The notes beneath the pieces were generated by a model. The model had not been told where the DNA came from and did no database searches. It was given only the letters and a program-made list of their open reading frames with translations. Positions 15,471 to 15,517 of a stretch of 15,517 bases of DNA are shown here, in pieces (the first letter of the stretch is position 1; every line of letters begins with the position of its first letter). Made by a program: the position numbers and the translations under genes. The stretch is from the NCBI GenBank assembly GCA_030632765.1, contig DAOVUC010000008.1, forward strand, positions 1 to 15,517, read 5' to 3'. This DNA comes from Candidatus Dadabacteria bacterium (GTDB lineage: Bacteria; Desulfobacterota_D; UBA1144; Nemesobacterales; UBA2774).

Positions 15471-15517
15471 ATGGGAAAAAGTAATAGAATATTTCTTAAA
15501 AATTTTTTTAGACGGGA
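15471..15517 (+). CDS. Possible start of an unidentified gene, cut by the window edge
   Basis: An ATG at 15471 opens a frame of 15 codons with no stop before the window ends, beginning MGKSNRIFLKNFFRR, basic and moderately hydrophobic. The ribosome site is weak (AGATAAAGAT). An AT-rich stretch, TTATATATTTTAGATAAAGAT, leads into it and could hold a promoter. Too short to identify, and it may not be a gene. Confidence 0.25.
   Translation, partial: MGKSNRIFLKNFFRR

Noticed and set aside
15168..15517. A CRISPR array, tRNA or transposon end in the tail.
   Set aside because: There are no regularly spaced direct repeats, no cloverleaf with a T-arm motif, and no transposase or paired terminal repeats in the window.

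Overview
The window reads as ordinary chromosome from an AT-rich (about 40% GC by eye), Gram-negative-type, aerobic, rod-shaped bacterium. The evidence is an elongasome operon (mreBCD-mrdA-rodA) followed by a complete caa3-type cytochrome c oxidase operon with its own heme A pathway. The oxidase order (SCO, coxB fused to cytochrome c, coxA, coxC, coxD, heme A synthase, heme O synthase) and the A2-type coxA resemble clusters I associate with Desulfobacterota-like or Dadabacteria-like lineages. That placement is a guess from memory and was not tested.

Layout: (1) 1-4769, plus strand: the 3' end of mreB, then mreC, mreD, mrdA (PBP2) and rodA. From mreC to rodA every junction overlaps (8, 20 and 14 bases), so this is one translationally coupled cell-wall elongation operon. 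(2) 4762-5739, minus strand: a P1-family (DmpA/NylC-like) self-processing aminopeptidase or amidase, tail-to-tail with rodA and overlapping it by 8 bases. (3) 5740-6032: a divergent control region with a good sigma-70-like promoter and a long leader holding two mutually exclusive hairpins. (4) 6033-12207, plus strand: the respiratory operon. SCO delivers copper to CuA of CoxB, CoxA/B/C/D form the oxidase, and CtaB then CtaA convert heme B to heme O to heme A for CoxA. (5) 12269-14086, minus strand: an M3-family oligoendopeptidase F. (6) 14238-15167, plus strand: an exported DUF3179 protein with a CPLC motif, divergent from the peptidase. (7) 15168-15517: a largely non-coding tail with a GC-rich (about 60%) block of palindromes, very unlike its surroundings, and possibly the first codons of another gene at the right edge.

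I do not see a mobile element, CRISPR array, tRNA, rRNA, defence system or a clearly new gene system. The parts most worth a second look are the palindromic block at 15247-15366, the leader of the oxidase operon, and the small uncharacterised DUF3179 gene beside the respiratory operon.
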